A DNA stretch of 64,000 nucleotides from an uncultured Bacteroidales bacterium. Its GTDB lineage: Bacteria; Bacteroidota; Bacteroidia; Bacteroidales; WCHB1-69. The notes below the pieces were generated by a model. It was not told the DNA's origin. It searched no databases and saw only the letters and a program-made list of their open reading frames with translations. The position numbers and the translations under genes are program-made. The first letter of the stretch is position 1. Each line of letters opens with the position of its first letter. The stretch spans positions 276,524-340,523 of the forward strand of contig CAKUVI010000003.1 of NCBI GenBank assembly GCA_934699095.1. Direction: 5' to 3'. This document shows, in pieces, positions 26,698-35,961 of this stretch.

Positions 26698-26705
26698 TAT
26701 CTTTG
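26698..26705 (+). promoter_or_regulatory. -7 promoter element of the yitT-like/ispE operon
   Basis: TATCTTTG, exact match to TAnnTTTG, 21 bases before the ATG at 26727. It excludes an upstream TTG (26703) as start. Confidence 0.65.
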
Positions 26706-26726
26706 CAGGTTAAAAAGTCTAACAGA

Positions 26727-27602
26727 ATGGAAATAAAGATAACACGCAAAGACATTCTCAGAGAAATCAAGAACTACGTTTTCATCATCATCGGATTGGC
26801 TATTTTCGCCTTCGGGTGGGCGGCGTTTCTGCTGCCGTACGGAGTAGCAGGCGGCGGCGTGGCGGGTGCGGCCGCGATAATCTACTTCGTCAACAATTCG
26901 ATACCGGTGGGCGTCTCCACCTTCATCATGAACGCCATCCTCATTGCCGTGGCCTGGAAAATCCTCGGTCCAAAATTCTGCATCAACTCGCTGATCTGCA
27001 CTTTCATATTGAGCGGCTTCCTGTCGATTTTCCAACCCATGGTCAAAAGTCCGTTGGTTGACGACATGTTCATGAGCGTGATCATAGGCGCCACAATGGC
27101 CGCCTTCGGCGTCGGAATGTCCATAAACTGGGGCGGAAACACCGGCGGCATCGACATCATCGCCCTCATGATCGGCAAATACCGCAACATATCCTACGGC
27201 AGGGTCAGCCTCGCCGTCAACCTGATCATCGTCGGCAGCACCTATTTCATATTCAACGACATAGAACGCCTGGTTTACAGCTTCGTTGTGCTGTTCGTCT
27301 CCATCCTCGTGTCCGACATTGTGATTGACGGATACAGACAGACCTACCAGTTCATGGTATTTTCAAAGAAAAACGACGAGATTGCAAAGAAAATCAACAC
27401 AACCCTGCATCGCGGCGCATCTTTTTTGCGTGGCTACGGCTCCTTCAACCACCAAGAAAGCGATGTCCTGCTCATAGTTTCCCATAAAACCGACAAATCG
27501 GCCATAACACGGATAATAAAAGACATAGATCCCGACGCCTTCATCACGATAACCAAAACGGCAAGTGTCTTCGGTAAAAATTTTGACAACATAAAGATAT
27601 GA
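26727..27602 (+). CDS. YitT-family membrane protein (DUF161 + DUF2179)
   Basis: 291 residues. Five or six membrane helices occupy about 15-200, with the family pattern FGWAAFLLPYGVAGGGVAG and GMSINWGGNTGGIDIIALM (glycine-rich turn repeated in both halves). The C-terminal 80 residues are the cytoplasmic DUF2179 domain: RGASFLRGYGSFN, then LLIVSHKTDKSAITRIIKDIDPDAFITI. The family is widespread and its transport role is unproven. The stop overlaps the start of ispE by four bases (ATGA), so the two are translationally coupled. Confidence 0.9.
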   Translation: MEIKITRKDILREIKNYVFIIIGLAIFAFGWAAFLLPYGVAGGGVAGAAAIIYFVNNSIPVGVSTFIMNAILIAVAWKILGPKFCINSLICTFILSGFLSIFQPMVKSPLVDDMFMSVIIGATMAAFGVGMSINWGGNTGGIDIIALMIGKYRNISYGRVSLAVNLIIVGSTYFIFNDIERLVYSFVVLFVSILVSDIVIDGYRQTYQFMVFSKKNDEIAKKINTTLHRGASFLRGYGSFNHQESDVLLIVSHKTDKSAITRIIKDIDPDAFITITKTASVFGKNFDNIKI

Positions 27603-28381
27603 CAGATTCTAATGGATCACTCTCCGCGACCGTGAATGCCAAAATCAACATCGGTCTGCATATTGTGAACAAACGCCCCGACGGATATCATAATATTGAA
27701 ACCATATTCTACCCTACCGATTTCTTCAGTGATAATCTTACCATCTCGAAGAACAGTCACGAACTCACATTTAGCATCGACAGCAAGGAAGACCTCGGAG
27801 ATGCTGACAACAACTTGTGTGTAAAGGCTTTCCGACTTCTTCAGGAGGATTATGGCATCCCTGGCGCCAACATACAGCTTCGCAAGGGAATCCCTTCGGG
27901 GGCCGGCTTGGGCGGCGGCTCGGCCGACGCTGCCTTCACCCTCAAAATGCTCAACAAACTCTTCCACCTCGACATTCCAGACCATGCTTTGGCCAACTAC
28001 GCTCTCCTTCTCGGCAGCGACGTGCCCTTCTTCCTGTTTAACAAACCCATGTGCGCGACCGGCCGCGGCGAAATCCTCTCCCCTATCGATTTGGACCTCT
28101 CAAATTACAAGTTAAAAATTGTTAAACCGGATGTCAGAATATCCACTAAAGAGGCCTACTCTGGTGTCACCCCAAAAAAACCGCCGATATCGCTGAGAGA
28201 CGCTTTGAAAAAACCCGTTGAACAATGGAAGGACTTGATTTCAAATGACTTTGAAAAGTCCCTGTTTGCAAAATATCCGGAATTGGAAAAGACAAAACAA
28301 GACTTGTATTCAGAAGGCGCGATATACGCCTCCATGACCGGAAGTGGCTCCGCTTTTTTTTCTATTTCCAAAAATCAGTGA
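27599..28381 (+). CDS. ispE: 4-diphosphocytidyl-2-C-methyl-D-erythritol kinase
   Basis: 260 residues, slightly short for the family (about 270-285). A GHMP kinase that phosphorylates CDP-methylerythritol in the non-mevalonate isoprenoid pathway. Motifs in order: AKINIGLHIVNKRPDGYH (substrate side), the ATP-binding PSGAGLGGGSADAAF, and the C-terminal MTGSGSAFFSI. Catalytic Lys and Asp of the family fall in the first and second motif. Its start overlaps the yitT-family gene. Confidence 0.93.
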   Translation: MTDSNGSLSATVNAKINIGLHIVNKRPDGYHNIETIFYPTDFFSDNLTISKNSHELTFSIDSKEDLGDADNNLCVKAFRLLQEDYGIPGANIQLRKGIPSGAGLGGGSADAAFTLKMLNKLFHLDIPDHALANYALLLGSDVPFFLFNKPMCATGRGEILSPIDLDLSNYKLKIVKPDVRISTKEAYSGVTPKKPPISLRDALKKPVEQWKDLISNDFEKSLFAKYPELEKTKQDLYSEGAIYASMTGSGSAFFSISKNQ

Positions 28382-28584
28382 GGCTTCTCTAAATTATTTA
28401 ACGGGAGTCAGAAATAAGCAACTTAAAGACAACCTGTTGTTTAATCGGAATTAGGCATTACCTTCCAACTTCACGGACATGAATATGACAGAAAATCCGG
28501 AAAACAGATGCGAGCAGTGTTCGTTGATGTAATGTTTGAGTTTTTCAATATCACGAAAATCATATCATACACCAATAAATTTTA

Positions 28585-28592
28585 TAAATTTG
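28585..28592 (+). promoter_or_regulatory. -7 promoter element of the wbpED operon
   Basis: TAAATTTG, exact TAnnTTTG match, 25 bases before the ATG. The 236 bases between ispE and this gene hold nothing else I can identify. Confidence 0.6.
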
Positions 28593-28617
28593 CAGCCTTT
28601 TTGAAATCATTTAGAAG

Positions 28618-29745
28618 ATGGATTCCATACAGATGGTAGATTTGAGAAACCAATATCACCGCATCAAAGATAAGATTGACGCGGCGGTGCTTGATGTGGT
28701 TGCCTCTTCTAATTACATTCAAGGTCAGGAAGTAAGAAAATTCGAGGAGAATTTGTCACATTTCACCGGTTCCAATCACGTGATCAGCTGTGCTAACGGA
28801 ACAGATGCGCTTATGGCAGCGCTCATGGCATGCGGTGTGGAACGCGGCGACGAGGTGATAACGGTACCCTTCACATTTATCTCAACAGTGGAGGTTGTGG
28901 CTCTGTTAGGGGCTTTTCCAGTATTCGCAGACGTCACGCCGGACACCTTCACCATCAACCCGAATCACATTGAATCTCTCATAACCGACAAAACCAAAGC
29001 CATAGTGCCTGTGCATCTTTTCGGGCAATGCGCTGACATGGAACCAATAATGACGATAGCCAGAAAACACAACATCAAAGTTGTGGAGGATGCTTGCCAG
29101 GCCCTCGGTGCGGAATACGTTTTCTCTGACGGCACCCGCCGTCAGGCCGGCACCATGGGCGATGTTGGTTGCGTCTCCTTCTTCCCCACCAAAAATCTCG
29201 GCTGCTTCGGAGACGGCGGGGCACTGATGACCCAAGACGACAACATGGCCGAAAAACTGAGACTCCTCTGCCGACACGGCTCCTCAAAAAAATACAGTCA
29301 TGAAATTGTCGGCTTCAACTCCCGATTAGACACTATTCAAGCCGCCATTCTGAACGTGAAACTAAACTATCTGAATGACTACTTAGCCAACAGAGGTACC
29401 GCCGCTGATTTCTACTATCATTCTCTCGTTGACACATCTTTTCTGACTCTACCCGCAATTTCGCCTAAGTCAACACACACATTCCATCAGTTTACCGTTA
29501 AAATTAAAGACGGACTTCGAGACGATTTTGCAAAATATCTCAAAGAAAACCGCATACCTTCAATGATATACTACCCTGTGCCGGCCCATCTGCAACCCGC
29601 ATACTCATATCTTAACCACTCAATTGGAGACTTCCCTGTGTCAGAGCAACTATGCGATGAAGTCTTGTCTCTACCAATGCACACCGAACTGACAGTCGAA
29701 CAACTACAATATATTTCTGAAACCATCGTTGATTATAGGATATGA
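28618..29745 (+). CDS. wbpE: DegT/DnrJ-family sugar aminotransferase, WbpE-like
   Basis: 375 residues, a PLP enzyme of fold type I that aminates a keto-sugar nucleotide. The PLP-binding Lys192 lies in SFFPTKNLGCFGDGGAL; other family marks are ANGTDALMAALMACG, VPFTFISTVEVV and EDACQALGAEY. The WbpE subgroup converts UDP-GlcNAc(3-keto)A to the 3-amino sugar; the directly overlapping WbpD-like acetyltransferase supports this assignment over related DegT enzymes such as PglE. Glutamate is the usual donor. First gene of an operon with wbpD and a T9SS cargo gene. The oxidation genes (wbpB type) and epimerase (wbpI) are not in the window. Confidence 0.82.
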   Translation: MDSIQMVDLRNQYHRIKDKIDAAVLDVVASSNYIQGQEVRKFEENLSHFTGSNHVISCANGTDALMAALMACGVERGDEVITVPFTFISTVEVVALLGAFPVFADVTPDTFTINPNHIESLITDKTKAIVPVHLFGQCADMEPIMTIARKHNIKVVEDACQALGAEYVFSDGTRRQAGTMGDVGCVSFFPTKNLGCFGDGGALMTQDDNMAEKLRLLCRHGSSKKYSHEIVGFNSRLDTIQAAILNVKLNYLNDYLANRGTAADFYYHSLVDTSFLTLPAISPKSTHTFHQFTVKIKDGLRDDFAKYLKENRIPSMIYYPVPAHLQPAYSYLNHSIGDFPVSEQLCDEVLSLPMHTELTVEQLQYISETIVDYRI

Positions 29746-30329
29746 AGGAGTATTTCGCACACAACACTGCCGTTATAGACGAGGATTGCAACATCGGCGC
29801 CAATACCAAAATATGGCATTTTTCACATATCATGGAAAATGCTGTTTTGGGCGACAATTGCGTTGTAGGGCAGAATGTTATGATAGGTAGGAATGTCCGT
29901 ATCGGAAATGGCGTCAAAATCCAGAACAACGTGTCGGTCTATGATGGTGTTGAATGCGAAGACGATGTGTTTTTAGGTCCATCAATGGTTTTCACCAATG
30001 TCATTAATCCGCGTGCCTTTATCGAGAGAAAAGAGCAGTTCAGAAAGACTTTAGTTAAGCGCGGGGCAACAATAGGCGCCAACGCAACCGTTTTGTGCGG
30101 GCACACTATCGGCGAATATGCAATGATAGGTGCTGGAGCGGTGGTAACCACCGACATCCCAGATTTTGCCTTGGTGGTCGGAAACCCTGCCCGACAAATA
30201 GGTTGGGTCAGCCATAGGGGATGCACTCTTCATTTTTCAGACGACGGCATCGCATTTTGTCCGGAAAGCCATTGTAAGTACATTATTCACAATAATTCAG
30301 TCACACAAGTCATCGATGATGAGAAATAA
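29742..30329 (+). CDS. wbpD: UDP-3-amino-sugar N-acetyltransferase, WbpD-like
   Basis: 195 residues with a left-handed beta-helix built from hexapeptide repeats (NIGANTKIWHFSHI, VVGQNVMIGRNVRIGNGVKIQNNV), then GPSMVFTNVINPRA, which is typical of WbpD and close relatives, and the trimer-forming RGATIGANATVLCGHTIGEYAMIGAGAVVT block. It would acetylate the 3-amino group made by WbpE, giving a 2,3-diacetamido uronic acid nucleotide. Start overlaps the wbpE stop by four bases. The last 35 residues (HRGCTLHFSDDG and onward) are a small tail with His and two Cys. In Porphyromonas gingivalis the Wbp pathway feeds the sugar that links T9SS cargo to A-LPS. Confidence 0.85.
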   Translation: MKEYFAHNTAVIDEDCNIGANTKIWHFSHIMENAVLGDNCVVGQNVMIGRNVRIGNGVKIQNNVSVYDGVECEDDVFLGPSMVFTNVINPRAFIERKEQFRKTLVKRGATIGANATVLCGHTIGEYAMIGAGAVVTTDIPDFALVVGNPARQIGWVSHRGCTLHFSDDGIAFCPESHCKYIIHNNSVTQVIDDEK

Positions 30330-32904
30330 AATTATCCGATTAATAGTCATCACGATGATGTTTTTCGCCGCCCTGCCGCAGGCATTCGCCACACACCAGC
30401 GCGCCGGAGAGATAAGCTATAAGTATATTTCAGGGCTGACTTACGAATTCACCATCACCACTTACACGTACACACCAAGTCCTGCCGACAGACCTGAGAT
30501 CGAGGTGTATTGGGGAGATGGAACAACATCAACAATAGAACGACACAGCAAGGTCAACCTCGAAAATAATGTAAGCAGGAACATCTATATCTCACAACAT
30601 ACATTCTCCGCTGTCGGTACATTTCATATCACATTCGAGGATCCAAACAGAAATGCGGGTATAGTAAACATACCAAATTCTGTTGAAATACCGTTTTTTA
30701 TTGAGACAATCCTCGTCATAAACCCTTTCATCGGCGGTAACTCATCGCCCCAACTTCTGAACCCGCCCCTCGACAATGGCTGCGTAAACACTCCGTATTA
30801 CCACAATCCCGGTGCTTTTGACCCCGAAGGCGACAGCCTATCGTATCGTCTAATAAACTGCAGAGGATTAGACGGCGAGGATATTCCTGGCTATTCATTG
30901 CCATTTGCATCAAATCAGATAAGTATTGATTCAAAAACAGGCGATCTCACGTGGGATTCGCCAACAATGGCAGGAGAATACAACATCGCAATCCTGATAG
31001 AAGAGTGGCGCAACGGCATTATGATAAGCAGTATGGTCAGGGATATGCAAATAACAATTGCCCCCTGCGACAACGAGCCGCCCGTGGTTGAAGCAGTCGA
31101 TACTTGCGTGGTTGCAGGCAGCGAAATAGATATCTTAGTCAAAGTGTCCGACTATACATCCACATTCGTCACATTGACAGCCACAGGCGAACCCCTCATG
31201 CTTTCAGAATCTCCAGCTATATTCGCCCAGATTACCGACAGCGTTCCTTACATGACACATTTCAGATGGAAAACTACTTGTCAACACGTAAAGAAAACAC
31301 CCTACGAGGTTCTTTTTAAAGCCAAAGACAACGGTCCACAGGTGGAACTCGTTTCATTCAAAACAATGCGGATAAGAGTTATTGCCCCAGCTCCGGAAAA
31401 CTTGGTTGCAACGCCGCAAGGAAATTCAATCAAGTTGGATTGGTCGCCAGACTCATGCTCTAACGCAATCGGATACGACGTTTACCGCAGAACCAATGAA
31501 GATGATTTTGTGCCAGATTCTTGTCAAACCGGCATTCCTCCCGAAACAGGATACCATAAAATCGGAACCACCACCGGCTGGTCAAACACCACCTTCACCG
31601 ACAACGGAACCGCAGAACCTCTGTATCACGGGAACACTTATTGTTACAGAGTTGTAGCTCTTTTCCCTGATGGCTCAGAAAGCATTGCGTCGGAGAAAAC
31701 CTGCGCCAACATCGCAAATGATGCACCCCTGATCATAAATGCAGATGTTGTATTGACAGACGAAACCAACGGATCTATCAATGTTCGATGGCTATTCCCT
31801 CCTGAAATTGATTCAAATGCATTCCAACCACCATATTATTTCGAACTCTTTCGAGACAATGAACTGATTCATACAATCCAAGCTCCATCTAATCCAAACG
31901 ACACACTTTCTTATCTCGACCATAATATAGACACGAAAGGTTTTTACAAAACCTACCATGTAACTATTTCAAATTCTGATATCACCATTGAAAAATCAGA
32001 TCCGGCACCGAATATTTTCCTGTGGATTACTCCTAACGACAGGTCTCTCAACTTGTCGTGGGACGACCTCCAGCCGTGGAATAATATCAGCTATTTGATT
32101 TTCAGATTTAACGAACACACCAACTCTTGGGATACTGTTGGCAGTACAAGCCATCAATATTACACCGACTACAATCTTGTGAATGGTCAGAACTACTGCT
32201 ATTACATTCAAGGTGAAGGCTACTATTACGTACCCGACACCATAGGTCCGCTCTACAACCGTTCGCAACAAGAATGCGGCACACCTTACGATCTTGTTCC
32301 TCCGGAGATGCCCGAGTTTACAATTCATAGCGATTGCAATTCCGTGGAATTTGTATGGCAATACGATAACGACTCAGTTGCGGCTGATGCTGTTCACTAC
32401 TATATATACTACAAGCCGACAATCTCAGCCCAATTCTCATGCATTGATTCCTTCGACTACAGCCAATTGTGTTTCCCTAACCCATGCTCATACATAATAA
32501 ATTCCCAAAATGATGAAATCTTGGTGGGCTGCTTCGCCATCATGATAGCCGACAGCAATTACAACCATACCGAACTTTCCGATTCAGTGTGCCTGGATAT
32601 TTTTGACTGCCTTGAATACGAACTGCCGAATGTCTTCACGCCAAACGGCGACAATGTCAACGACCTGTTCACACCTTTCTCTCCACATTACGGCGTGACA
32701 AAGATAGACATGGACATCTACGACAGGTGGGGCGGCAGGGTTTTCCACACAACAGATCCGGAAATATTATGGGATGGCAGCGACGAGCTCACGAAGCTGC
32801 CTTGTCCAGACGGCGTTTACTACTACGGATGCAAATTATCTGTCCACACCCTGACAGGTGAGACCACGTTTCTTTTGAACGGATCTGTCACCATTATCAG
32901 GTAA
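30316..32904 (+). CDS. T9SS type B cargo protein with PKD/Ig-like and fibronectin type III domains
   Basis: 862 residues. Signal peptide (about 1-25, cleaved at FAT), then THQRAGEISYKY, a common N-terminal start of gliding-associated surface proteins, a cadherin-like DPEGDSLSYRL block (about 170-230), and several fibronectin type III-like domains (about 355-480 and 570-670). The C-terminal 90 residues match the gliding-motility-associated type B sorting domain: LPNVFTPNGDNVNDLF, YDRWGGRVFHT, WDGSDE, CPDGVYYYGCKL, ending GSVTIIR. Cysteine-rich. It overlaps the wbpD end by 14 bases, so it is in the same operon, a meaningful pairing because Wbp sugars are used to anchor T9SS cargo. Likely an adhesin; ligand unknown. 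Confidence 0.88.
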   Translation: MMRNKIIRLIVITMMFFAALPQAFATHQRAGEISYKYISGLTYEFTITTYTYTPSPADRPEIEVYWGDGTTSTIERHSKVNLENNVSRNIYISQHTFSAVGTFHITFEDPNRNAGIVNIPNSVEIPFFIETILVINPFIGGNSSPQLLNPPLDNGCVNTPYYHNPGAFDPEGDSLSYRLINCRGLDGEDIPGYSLPFASNQISIDSKTGDLTWDSPTMAGEYNIAILIEEWRNGIMISSMVRDMQITIAPCDNEPPVVEAVDTCVVAGSEIDILVKVSDYTSTFVTLTATGEPLMLSESPAIFAQITDSVPYMTHFRWKTTCQHVKKTPYEVLFKAKDNGPQVELVSFKTMRIRVIAPAPENLVATPQGNSIKLDWSPDSCSNAIGYDVYRRTNEDDFVPDSCQTGIPPETGYHKIGTTTGWSNTTFTDNGTAEPLYHGNTYCYRVVALFPDGSESIASEKTCANIANDAPLIINADVVLTDETNGSINVRWLFPPEIDSNAFQPPYYFELFRDNELIHTIQAPSNPNDTLSYLDHNIDTKGFYKTYHVTISNSDITIEKSDPAPNIFLWITPNDRSLNLSWDDLQPWNNISYLIFRFNEHTNSWDTVGSTSHQYYTDYNLVNGQNYCYYIQGEGYYYVPDTIGPLYNRSQQECGTPYDLVPPEMPEFTIHSDCNSVEFVWQYDNDSVAADAVHYYIYYKPTISAQFSCIDSFDYSQLCFPNPCSYIINSQNDEILVGCFAIMIADSNYNHTELSDSVCLDIFDCLEYELPNVFTPNGDNVNDLFTPFSPHYGVTKIDMDIYDRWGGRVFHTTDPEILWDGSDELTKLPCPDGVYYYGCKLSVHTLTGETTFLLNGSVTIIR

Positions 32905-32969
32905 GACAAAGGTGATTTTTCGCTGTTTTCAGCAAAAACCTCGTTTCGACGAAAATCGACGATGATTTT

Positions 32970-34223
32970 TTATTGGCGTTTGCCGTTTAAGAAATATTGC
33001 TCTACTTTATTTGAACCGAAGCCGTAGTTCATATAATAGATAGTATCCATCGGCTTGGTTATGAAGAAGTTGGCAATTTTACCCTTTGTGATAGTGCCCA
33101 ATTCGTGACATACGTCCATTGCGTATGCTGTGTTTATCGTTGTTGCGTTAACAATCTCTTCGGGAAGCATCTTGTACATTATCGAACCCATTGCAAACAC
33201 CAACTGCATGTTTCCTGACGGACATGAGCCCGGATTGAAGTCTGACGCAAGCGCAACAGGAAGGCCGTATTCAATCATCTGGCGTATGGGAGCGCACTGC
33301 ATTCCAAGAAAAAAGGCTGCACCCGGAAGCACCGTAGGCATCGTCTCGCTGCCAAGCAATGCCTCCATCTCCGCCTCACCAGTGTATTCCAAATGGTCAA
33401 CAGACAAAGCGTTGTATTTCACGCCCACCTGTATGCCGCCTGAACATGCCATCTCGTTGGCATGGATCTTCGGACGAAGGCCATATTTTATGCCCTGCAT
33501 CAAAATACGCTCGGTCTGCTCCACCGTGAAAAAGCCCTTGTCGCAGAACACATCCACAAAATCGGCAAGGTTTTCAGCGGCAACCATGGGTATCATCTCG
33601 TTGATTATGAGATCTACATATTCGTCAGGGTTGTTTTTATACTGCAATGGAACGGCGTGAGCGCCCAAAAAATTGGCCTTGATAGTGATAGGGGAGTTCT
33701 CTTTCAGCTTGCGTATCACTCGCAGCATCTTGAGCTCGTCTTCTGTTGAAAGACCATAACCGCTCTTGATTTCAGCTGCTCCGGTGCCGTATGAGGCCAT
33801 CTCTTCGAGGCGTTGCCAAGCTTGATCGTAAAGTTCCTCCTCTGATGTCTCGTGCAAACGAAGTGCAGAATTCAAGATTCCTCCACCCCGCTTGGCTATC
33901 TCTTCATAACTCAACCCCTTGATCTTGTCAACATACTCAACCTCCCGACTGCCAGCATAAACTATATGTGTGTGTGAATCGCAAAAAGATGGGAAAACCA
34001 TCTTGCCAGTTGCATCTATCTCTTCAATGGGCTCTTTAACTTTTTTTAACCTGTCTGGGGTCAACTCCTCCATCTTTCCAAAATCCTTGATTTTGTCACC
34101 TTCTGTCAATAAAAAGGCATTTTCAACGATTGGAAGACGCTGCATATCCTTGCCAGCTCTGAATTTTATACTTTTGGTCTCAGCCTGTACTAATTGCTTG
34201 ATATTCTTAACTAATATTGCCAT
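32970..34223 (-). CDS. hutI: Imidazolonepropionase
   Basis: 417 residues. Third enzyme of histidine degradation: opens 4-imidazolone-5-propanoate to N-formimino-glutamate. Amidohydrolase-fold metal ligands are seen as SHTHIVYAGSRE near residue 80, KIHANEMACSGG (His about 255) and ALASDFNPGSCPSGNM (Asp about 330). GGGILNSALRLHETSEEEL and SGYGLSTEDELKML are family hallmarks. No other hut gene lies in the window. It begins 24 bases after the era stop and may be read from that operon; no separate promoter was found. Confidence 0.94.
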   Translation of the reverse strand: MAILVKNIKQLVQAETKSIKFRAGKDMQRLPIVENAFLLTEGDKIKDFGKMEELTPDRLKKVKEPIEEIDATGKMVFPSFCDSHTHIVYAGSREVEYVDKIKGLSYEEIAKRGGGILNSALRLHETSEEELYDQAWQRLEEMASYGTGAAEIKSGYGLSTEDELKMLRVIRKLKENSPITIKANFLGAHAVPLQYKNNPDEYVDLIINEMIPMVAAENLADFVDVFCDKGFFTVEQTERILMQGIKYGLRPKIHANEMACSGGIQVGVKYNALSVDHLEYTGEAEMEALLGSETMPTVLPGAAFFLGMQCAPIRQMIEYGLPVALASDFNPGSCPSGNMQLVFAMGSIMYKMLPEEIVNATTINTAYAMDVCHELGTITKGKIANFFITKPMDTIYYMNYGFGSNKVEQYFLNGKRQ

Positions 34224-34247
34224 ATTTTATATTTTTTTGTCGAAAAT

Positions 34248-35156
34248 CTAATCTGTGAATGAATAACCGAACTTCTTCATCAGCAGCTCGTTGTTGCGCC
34301 AGTCTTTCAAAACCTTTACAGAAAGGTCTAAATAGATGTGTTTCTGAAGAAAATCCTCAATAGAAGCCCTGGCATCTGTGCCCAACTTTTTGATTGCAGA
34401 GCCTTTGCTTCCAATAATGATTCCTTTTTGGGTCGGGCGTTCAACGTATAAGGTAGCCCCTATCCTTATGATGTCGTCCTCTTCCTTGTAACTTTCCACC
34501 ACAACCTCAACACTGTATGGAATCTCCTTTTTGTATTGCAGAAGAATCTGTTCCCTGATAAGCTCCGACACGAAGAAGCGCATCGGACGGTCGGTGAGTG
34601 CATCTTTCGGAAAATAGGGCGGACACTCCGGCAACAACTCTACAATACGCTGCCTCAAACTGTCAATATTAACATCTTTTAACGCAGATATGGCGAAAAT
34701 GTCTGCATCAGGAAAGACCGTTTTCCATACATTCTCAGCTTCTGCAACTTGCTCCTCTGTATATTTGTCGATTTTATTGATGATGAAAACAACAGGTATT
34801 GCCATGTTTTTGATCTTCTCCACCAACTCTTCGTTGTATTTGGTCTCGCCGCATTCTATGAGATAGAGAATAATGTCGGCATCTTGTAGTGAATCAGTGA
34901 CAAACCGCATCATGTACTTCTGCATTGTGTAGGCAGGGTCGAGTACACCTGGAAGATCGGAATAGACGATTTGGTAGTCGTCGCCGTTCACAATACCCTT
35001 GATGCGGTGGCGCGTCGTCTGTGCCTTGGATGTCATAATCGACACCTTCTCTCCAACCAACCTGTTCATCAGTGTGCTTTTGCCAACATTTGGGTTGCCT
35101 ATGATATTCACAAATCCCGCTCTATGTCCCTTTTCTTGTGAAGATATTTCGTTCAT
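34248..35156 (-). CDS. era: GTPase Era
   Basis: 302 residues. Binds the 3' end of 16S rRNA and aids 30S assembly. GTPase motifs: GNPNVGKSTLMN (G1), TTRHRIKG (G2), DLPG (G3; Era usually has DTPG), NKIDKY (G4), and SALKDVN (G5). The C-terminal KH domain is intact (KGIIIGSKGSAIKKLG, and the final KVLKDWRNNELLMKKFGY). Last gene of a tight run with lpxH, a glycosyltransferase and an acyltransferase; gap to lpxH is 7 bases. Confidence 0.96.
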   Translation of the reverse strand: MNEISSQEKGHRAGFVNIIGNPNVGKSTLMNRLVGEKVSIMTSKAQTTRHRIKGIVNGDDYQIVYSDLPGVLDPAYTMQKYMMRFVTDSLQDADIILYLIECGETKYNEELVEKIKNMAIPVVFIINKIDKYTEEQVAEAENVWKTVFPDADIFAISALKDVNIDSLRQRIVELLPECPPYFPKDALTDRPMRFFVSELIREQILLQYKKEIPYSVEVVVESYKEEDDIIRIGATLYVERPTQKGIIIGSKGSAIKKLGTDARASIEDFLQKHIYLDLSVKVLKDWRNNELLMKKFGYSFTD

Positions 35157-35163
35157 AATATTC

Positions 35164-35931
35164 CTATAATTCTGTGTTAAAAAAAACTAATTTCGGCTTT
35201 GAGTCATCCTCGTCAAATGTTATGTAGCTGAAATGGTCGAGCCAATCACCAGTGTTGAAAACAACGCCTCCGCCGTCAAGTCCGTACTCAAAAGGAATGT
35301 GGCGGTGCCCGAAAACGAAAAAGTCGGCACCTGTTTTTTTCTCCATCTCTTTTGAATACATTATCTGGTGTTCACCATCTCCTTTGAACACTCTCTCATC
35401 GTCGGGATGAGAATTTCTTGATTTTTTCGAGAAAAATCTTGCTATAGAAAACGCAATTCTTGGGTGCAGCGTGCTATAAAGTGTTTGATTAGGCTTGAAA
35501 TTGAAGATTTTTTTGATCAACTTATATTTTCGCTGTCTGCCTCCCAAGCCGTCACCATGCGCAATAAGGATTCTTTTTCCGTTGATATTGAAAAGTTGCT
35601 CTCTTCTGTAAATCACAGCTTTGAACGATTCCTGGAAATAGTCGCACATCCACATGTCGTGATTGCCGGTGAAAATATGTATTTCAGTGCCTTTTTCGCT
35701 GATTTCGTAAAGATAATTGAAGAGTCGGAAATAGCCTTTGGGAACGACGTCGCGATATTCGAACCAAAAGTCAAAGATGTCGCCCAAGAGGAAGAGGTGA
35801 TTCAAATCGGGGTGTTGCCCAAGCATGTTGATGAATGTCTCTTCGCGGCGGCGGCTTGCATCGTCTTCAGGCGTCTGGAAATGAGCATCCGACACAAACA
35901 GACAACTGCCGTGCAAATCGATAACATCCAT
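35164..35931 (-). CDS. lpxH: UDP-2,3-diacylglucosamine diphosphatase (LpxH-like)
   Basis: 255 residues from the ATG at 35931; a GTG at 35955 would add eight basic residues and is a possible alternative, as AGAGG precedes it. Metallophosphoesterase motifs in order: SDAHFQTP, LLGDIFDFWFEY, TGNHDMW, AHGDGLGGRQRKYK and FGHRHIPFEYG. This set, with GDxxDFW, marks the LpxH group that makes lipid X in lipid A synthesis. The location between an LPS-type glycosyltransferase and era agrees. Confidence 0.88.
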   Translation of the reverse strand: MDVIDLHGSCLFVSDAHFQTPEDDASRRREETFINMLGQHPDLNHLFLLGDIFDFWFEYRDVVPKGYFRLFNYLYEISEKGTEIHIFTGNHDMWMCDYFQESFKAVIYRREQLFNINGKRILIAHGDGLGGRQRKYKLIKKIFNFKPNQTLYSTLHPRIAFSIARFFSKKSRNSHPDDERVFKGDGEHQIMYSKEMEKKTGADFFVFGHRHIPFEYGLDGGGVVFNTGDWLDHFSYITFDEDDSKPKLVFFNTEL

Positions 35932-35961
35932 ATTTGCCCCTTTCGCTTTGTTCACCTCTGT

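Noticed and set aside
32911..32960. Terminator between the type B cargo gene and hutI
   Set aside because: Only weak stems (GCTG/CAGC flanked by T and A runs) are present; not strong enough to call.
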